In this document: positions 58,840 to 64,000 of the stretch, piece after piece | How positions within the stretch are numbered: the stretch's first letter is position 1 | Layout: every line of letters begins with the position of its first letter | Assembly: GCA_037043015.1 (NCBI GenBank) | Contig: CM073328.1 | Location: forward strand, 16,217,495 to 16,281,494 | Direction: 5' to 3' | DNA: 64,000 bases | DNA from: Bryum argenteum | Taxonomy: Eukaryota; Streptophyta; Bryopsida; Bryales; Bryaceae | Notes under the pieces: model-generated | What the model was told of the DNA's origin: nothing | Databases searched by the model: none | The model's input: the letters and a program-made list of their open reading frames with translations, nothing else | Position numbers and translations under genes: made by a program

Positions 58840-61800
58840 GCCTTACCTCAACAGCCGTCCACTCCACGTTCGCCTCCTCAGACGTCGACATCCCCAACCG
58901 TCGACCCAGCGGACAACCTCATCGACCCGCTGCATACGAATCTAATTGAACAACTTCAGGATTGCAAACTGCAGGTTTCGCTCAGGGATCTCCTCCAACT
59001 ATCTCCACTCCTCAACAAACTGATTCGCGATCGACTCAGCCAGTCTGGCCAAACGGACCCGACAGAGGCGACTAGTGGTAGCCCAGAAGACATTTCGATA
59101 GCCACGGCAGCGGTAATCAACAAGCACATGCCTGTCATATCGATATCAGTGGGAAAAAATATAGTGGAAGACGTATTGATCGATGGCGGTTCAGGCGTCA
59201 ATGTCATCACAGACGATGAGAGGAGACGTCTAGGACTCGCAAAGCCATCCCCTGCACCGTTCAATCTGAAGATGGCTGACGGCACAGTATCGCGACCCAA
59301 GGGATTAATACGAGATGTAAGAATTCACATCCATAGCATCCCATACATTGTCACCTTGATCGTAATCGATTACTCAGCGGTCAAATCGGATTACCAGATG
59401 CTCCTTGGACGACCTTGGCTCCGCCATGCCAAAGTTATCCATGATTGGGGAAACAACGAGGTTGAAATCATGGGCAACGGCACAGTCAAGACAGTTAAGA
59501 TTAACCGACAGCTGGGGTATGAAACGGTCACCCCTCAAGCGCTGGTCTGCTACAACTTCGTCGAGGGCATTACAGACGAAGAGGAGGCGATTCTATTAGC
59601 GGCTGACCCCGGCCTACACACACTTGGGACCATCGATTTAAACTTCATCCACACAGCCGCAACGGCCACGACACCGGCACCTCCAGCAGTCGATCCATCG
59701 ATGGCTACCATGATCGACCCCATGGAGCCGCCGTCGACTGTCGATGACACACCCGCTCCCACCAAGAGCACCCAGCCCCAGTCGACTCTCGTCGACAATC
59801 ACCGCCCTACCCAGCGCATCCGCCACTACCCAGGAACGATGTTAGTCGACGAAACTCCTATCCAGCAAAAACTTCAGTTCATGGACATCCCTCACTGGAA
59901 TCTGAACGAGGACGATCGGCTGGAGCTTATCAATGTTGGAACAGCAGCCGACCCGAAGTACTTGAAGCTCAATGCGAACTTAAGTCAGACCCATCGAGCT
60001 AGCGCGGAGTCCTTATTCAAGGAATTCATCGACATCTTTGCCTTTTCATACGAGGACCTCAAGGGCATACCCGAGCACATCGCTACTCATCGAATCGAGC
60101 TCGACCCTACTATTTCCCCGAGCCACCAGGCGCGGTACCGCATGAATCCGAATTACGCTAAGGCGGTCAAGGAGGATTTGCAGCGATTACTCACGGCTGG
60201 ATTTATCGCTCCAGTTGATCAGGCCTCATGGCTGTCGCCGATCGTTGTCGTACCAAAGAAGAATGGAAAACTCCGCATCTGTGTCGACTTCCGTCGACTC
60301 AACGCAGCCACCAAGAAGGACCCGTATCCGCTGCCCTTTACGGATGAGGTACTCGACACAGTCATTGGCTATGAAGCTTACTCGTTCATCGACTGTTTTT
60401 CAGGCTATCATCAAGTCCGCATTCATCCGGACGATCGACCAAAGACGGCCTTTATCACCGAATGGGGAGCATACGTCTGGGTCGTCATGCCCTTCGGACT
60501 GAAGAATGCCCCACCGACCTACCAGCGAATCGTCAACCAGATCTTCCGAGAGTATCTGGACGACTTCATGAAGCTCTTCCTAGACGATTTCAGCGTCTAC
60601 AGCGATATCGACTCACATATTCCCAAGCTTCGACTGGTTTTTAGTCGCTGCCGACAATACGGAGTTAGCCTCAACCCCGAGAAATGCATATTTTATGTTC
60701 CCTCAGGGGTGATTCTGGGACACATTGTGAGTCGAGAGGGAAAGTTTCCCGACCCAAAGAAGATCCAAGCGGTCGTGAATATGCCGACTCCTAAGGATGT
60801 GAAGGGCATTCAGAACTTCAACGGCTTGGCGCAGTTCAATCGATGCTACATCAAGAACTTTGCGTCGATCATGGAACCGATCACCAAGCTGACTCGAAAA
60901 AACGAACCCTTCGACTGGACACCTGCCTGTGAGGCAGCATTCCAGAACATCAAGGAAAGGTACAAAACAGCCCCGATCCTAATCGGCGTCGACTGGAAGC
61001 TGGAATTTCACGTACATACGGACGCTTCAGATATTGCAGTCGGCGCAATGCTCGCCCAGAATCCAACGGGAAAAATCGACCAACCGATCGCTTATGCATC
61101 TCGACTCCTCAACAAGGCCGAAAGGAATTATACGACCACAGAGAAGGAGGCCCTTGCTATGGTGTACGCAGTCAACAAGTTTCGACACTACCTCTTAGGT
61201 AATCGATTCGTCTTCTACGTCGATCACTTAGCCCTACAGTACCTAGTCAACAAACCTCAGGTTTCGGGTCGATTGGCCCGTTGGCTTCTTCTCTTCATGG
61301 AATTCGACTTTACAGTTGTGTACAAACCCGGCAAGTCGCATGGCGTCGCCGATGCCCTCTCGCGAAACGAGGGCGGTGAACCGGCCATCGGGATACCCGA
61401 CCAACCCAGTGTGGCCCAATTATTCACAATCGACTCGGACTGGCTAGGCCCGATTCACGGAGTACCTTACCACCGTACGTTTCAAGTCACCTGTCCGACG
61501 GAGGCTCGAAAGCGGCTGGCACACAAAGCCATTCCTTTCCAGATGATCGACGGCCGTCTCCATCGATTGGGGAAAGACCATCGACTGCGACAGGTACTCA
61601 CCGGGACGCAACCAAACACCATCCTGCAAGAATTGCACAAGGGCAACGCAGGGGGCCATTTTTCATACGACATCACAGCCAGGAAGATACTCGACGCGGG
61701 GTATTGGTGGCCGACCTTGTTCAAGGATACGGTCCGCTACTGTCGATCCTGCCACGACTGCCAGATGACAGGAGGACTTCCCAAGTCGATATCGACCAAG

Positions 61801-62010
61801 CTAGTAACCCAACTTCCAACGGAACCATTTATGAAATGGGGACTCGATTTTGTCGGCCCTGTCAAGAAAACTCGACACACTGCTTGTCGATACATCCTAG
61901 TCGCCACCGACTACGCCACCAAATGGGTCGAAGCTCGAGCTTTACGGGGCAGCAGTGCTAAGGAGACAACCCAATTTTTGTACGAGACCATTCTCACTCG
62001 ATTCGGTTGA
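58840..62010 (+). CDS. gypsy pol: protease, reverse transcriptase, RNase H, integrase (interrupted)
   Basis: Same frame as gag, separated only by TAG 58837-58839; the first ATG is at 59128. Protease: LIDGGSGVNVI (catalytic Asp at 59182). Reverse transcriptase: LRICVDFRRLNAA, then FSGYHQVRIHPDD, MPFGLKNAPPTYQR and the catalytic LFLDDFSVYSD (60574 onward; FLDD in place of the usual YVDD/YMDD). RNase H: HVHTDASDIAVGAMLAQ. Integrase: the His-His-Cys-Cys zinc-binding region (HKGNAGGHFSYD to CRSCHDCQMTG) and the first catalytic Asp (WGLDFVGP). A TGA at 62008-62010 cuts the integrase core before its second Asp, so this copy is probably inactive unless read through. Confidence 0.9.
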   Translation, partial: ALPQQPSTPRSPPQTSTSPTVDPADNLIDPLHTNLIEQLQDCKLQVSLRDLLQLSPLLNKLIRDRLSQSGQTDPTEATSGSPEDISIATAAVINKHMPVISISVGKNIVEDVLIDGGSGVNVITDDERRRLGLAKPSPAPFNLKMADGTVSRPKGLIRDVRIHIHSIPYIVTLIVIDYSAVKSDYQMLLGRPWLRHAKVIHDWGNNEVEIMGNGTVKTVKINRQLGYETVTPQALVCYNFVEGITDEEEAILLAADPGLHTLGTIDLNFIHTAATATTPAPPAVDPSMATMIDPMEPPSTVDDTPAPTKSTQPQSTLVDNHRPTQRIRHYPGTMLVDETPIQQKLQFMDIPHWNLNEDDRLELINVGTAADPKYLKLNANLSQTHRASAESLFKEFIDIFAFSYEDLKGIPEHIATHRIELDPTISPSHQARYRMNPNYAKAVKEDLQRLLTAGFIAPVDQASWLSPIVVVPKKNGKLRICVDFRRLNAATKKDPYPLPFTDEVLDTVIGYEAYSFIDCFSGYHQVRIHPDDRPKTAFITEWGAYVWVVMPFGLKNAPPTYQRIVNQIFREYLDDFMKLFLDDFSVYSDIDSHIPKLRLVFSRCRQYGVSLNPEKCIFYVPSGVILGHIVSREGKFPDPKKIQAVVNMPTPKDVKGIQNFNGLAQFNRCYIKNFASIMEPITKLTRKNEPFDWTPACEAAFQNIKERYKTAPILIGVDWKLEFHVHTDASDIAVGAMLAQNPTGKIDQPIAYASRLLNKAERNYTTTEKEALAMVYAVNKFRHYLLGNRFVFYVDHLALQYLVNKPQVSGRLARWLLLFMEFDFTVVYKPGKSHGVADALSRNEGGEPAIGIPDQPSVAQLFTIDSDWLGPIHGVPYHRTFQVTCPTEARKRLAHKAIPFQMIDGRLHRLGKDHRLRQVLTGTQPNTILQELHKGNAGGHFSYDITARKILDAGYWWPTLFKDTVRYCRSCHDCQMTGGLPKSISTKLVTQLPTEPFMKWGLDFVGPVKKTRHTACRYILVATDYATKWVEARALRGSSAKETTQFLYETILTRFG

Positions 62011-64000
62011 CCTCTACACCTGGTGAGCGATCAAGGCGGGCATTTCATCAACGAGACCATCCATACGCTGACGGAGCACTTTCTGCTTCGACATACAACA
62101 TCGACAACCTATTATCCTCAGGGAAACGGTCAAGCGGAGTCGACCAACAAAGTTATCGTTAGGATGCTCCAGAAATTGGTGAATGAGAATCGAACGGACT
62201 GGGACATACAGCTACACACGGTACTCTTTGCGTATCAAACAGCATATAAAGTGGTGACCGGTCATATTCCTTTCCAGCTCGTTTACGGGCTAACGCCACT
62301 TATACCCACTGAATACATTATCCCGACCCAGAAATCGACTGGCTCTCTCGATTACGACACCAGGCGTGTTCTAGCAGCGCGGGTCACTGACCTGGAAAAA
62401 TTGGACGAGCATCGACTGGAGGCTGCAATACAACACGGCGCCCGACAGTGGAACCGAGCTCAATGGGCCCAAACCCAAGGTCCCTCAACCCAATTCAACG
62501 TCGGTGATTATGTCCTATGGCATCCAAAAGGTACAAACGATCGACCTGGCAAGCTGCGAAGCAAATGGTTCGGACCTTACCGCGTCCAATACATACTTCC
62601 CAACAACACCGTTCTGCTGGTCGGTATCCAACACTTCGACCCTGATCCTATCATCGTCAACGTCAACAAATTGAAACCCTACCGAGTTTTAAACTCCGAC
62701 GCCTTGGACGGAATCCTACGCCCAACCCTCAGCAAATCCAGCATCAAGACCATGCACATAGAAAACGAAGACGAAACGGGCAAAGCCCCAGTCGACAGTT
62801 GCATTCCCGTCGCCAGCATTAACAGGTCCACGACCAGTCAACCACTGCTACCAACCTCCATTACCGCGCGCGGGAGTCCACATTCGAAAAGGCACCAACC
62901 ACTATTAGGTCAGCTCTTTATGATGATGGCAGCCCCTATATCTTCACTCGCTCGCCATCCCTCGACTACCGCTCATTCCCTCGAGCACGAGGCAGTCGCC
63001 ATCGCCATTTCTGTGCTGCAGGATCACTTCCGTGTGCACCACCAATCTAGGCGACCTCGACGTAAGCCGCTCGGCCCCCTTCACGACAGTATACACCGCT
63101 CCTCCAGGCGATCGCGCACACCACCAATTCGAGCCGCACCTGCGATAGCATCGAAGGAGCAGCGACGGCCAGTGCTGCGTTTTTTACCAAGTCTCGAAGA
63201 CTTGCGTTTGCCTCCTCGTGTGAATACACAGCTGCCGTTTACAGAGAGCGAGGAGAGGCGCCTTAGTTTTTTAGGGTTCGAGGCTCCACCATCATTCGCA
63301 CCACCACCGACACAGACCGAGCCGCGGCGATCCAGCAGACTGCTATCCGAGGTACTCCCAGGCGACCAGCCTTCTGCTATACACAGCACGAGTGTAGACG
63401 CCAACTCGCCGTTCTTCGCACGACGGGAGGGACACAGCAGCATCGATCGAGCGGAGGAGCAGCAGCCGACATCGCTAGGATTTCAAACACCCTCGCTCGA
63501 AACCCTCGCCCAGCCAGTTTGTGTCAATTCTTGTGTGTGCAGCGAAGCTTCTACACGGCGCATGGTCCGCAGGAAGTCGACTGACCCACACTCGCGACGA
63601 GAGATGTCGAGATCTCCAGCTCCTCGACCGGTGCCGATCCGGACAAAAGATGGCCTCTATCACTGCTTTCAGTCGACCTTGCTGCCGCCGCTGAAGGCAT
63701 GGCGGGAGTACGCAAAGGAGCATCCGGAGGAGGACGCCTTCATCACCAGCCTCGGCCTACAGCAGTTCCTCGCACTCGATTGGGACAACACCGAGCGAGC
63801 CCCACGCATGGCACTGATCGAGGAATTCGCCAACGCTGCAACATACACCGAGACGACCATCACCGCGACAGTTCGATCGAAAGAAGTCGTCATCACACCT
63901 CAGATTGTAAGTGACAAACTACACCTTCCCATCGGTGTGCTGCATCGCAAGGAGGTCTTGCAGGAATCCGATTACCCTCCCGGTCGACTTGAGGAGTACT
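62011..64000 (+). pseudogene. gypsy integrase C-terminal half plus long open extension
   Basis: Continues the pol frame without a stop to the end of the window (663 codons). It supplies the rest of the integrase core (LVSDQGGHFIN, then YYPQGNGQAESTNK with the catalytic Glu) and the C-terminal fold (FNVGDYVLWHPKG, WFGPYRVQYILPNNTVLLV, VNKLKPYR ending near 62685). Beyond this come more than 430 further codons: a Pro/Ser/Arg-rich linker, then from about 63640 a folded-looking segment (DGLYHCFQSTLLPPLKAW, RMALIEEFANAATYTET, VITPQIVSDKLHLP). That last part recalls the plant 'putative transposon protein' domain found in retroelement accessory ORFs, from memory only. Separated from pol by the TGA, so no ATG starts it directly. 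Confidence 0.75.

Larger units (their letters stand above)
55401..64000 (+). mobile_element. Large Ty3/gypsy LTR retrotransposon, 3' part outside the window
   Basis: A 558-bp 5' LTR (55401-55958) is followed by a primer-binding site, a leader of about 420 bp, gag, and a protease-RT-RNase H-integrase polyprotein, then a long open extension to the end of the window. The 3' LTR is not reached, so the element exceeds 8.6 kb. The base before the LTR gives CTAAG (55396-55400) as the expected target duplication. Domain order PR-RT-RH-IN places it in Ty3/gypsy; there is no clear chromodomain. The element is richer in G+C and in TCGA than its AT-rich surroundings. Confidence 0.93.

Noticed and set aside
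63081-63723. Minus-strand frames near the window end
   Set aside because: They lie opposite the long open pol extension and reflect its composition (rare TTA/CTA on that strand).

Overview
The window looks like nuclear DNA of a land plant. It has AT-rich, intron-rich genes of the plant leucine-rich-repeat receptor-like kinase (LRR-RLK) class, GT-AG introns of several hundred bases, Ty1/copia and Ty3/gypsy LTR retrotransposons, a tRNA-derived SINE and many short inverted-repeat transposons. I cannot name the species. No ordinary single-copy gene, tRNA, rRNA or CRISPR array was found.

The gene content is one receptor-kinase family in three tandem copies, all on the minus strand. Copy A (458-10970, 3' end outside the window) and copy B (29508-42099) lie in a direct duplication: about 178-14995 matches about 30667-44757. 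Copy C (49117-52948) is a decayed relic keeping the first exons and one internal LRR exon. B gives a consistent 19-exon model of 933 residues: signal peptide, LRR ectodomain, one membrane segment, Ser/Thr kinase. It has one broken splice donor (GT to AT) and an extra LRR exon pair. A has a rebuilt signal-peptide exon, a lost splice acceptor and a kinase frameshift, so it is probably a pseudogene. In exon 2 all eight A/B differences change the protein, while the neighbouring intron is nearly identical.

The rest is layered transposon sequence. The A/B pair supplies before/after comparisons: a 973-bp TTAA-flanked element and a 366-bp SINE are present in A and absent at the matching site in B. 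Other families are about 620-bp inverted-repeat elements with 4-bp target duplications (20.9, 45.3, 50.4 kb), a hAT-like miniature element (47.0 kb), and several other MITEs. At 22-25.6 kb a Tnp2/CACTA-like transposase relic is split by a 2376-bp copia element whose two LTRs look identical. At 19-20.7 kb there are palindromic repeats and two 25-bp minisatellites.

From 55401 to the end runs a large Ty3/gypsy element: 558-bp 5' LTR, primer-binding site, leader, gag with three zinc knuckles, then protease-RT-RNase H-integrase. From 56761 to the window end one frame is interrupted only by a TAG at the gag/pol border and a TGA inside integrase. It continues more than 430 codons past the integrase into an unexplained C-terminal region. 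The element is strikingly rich in TCGA.
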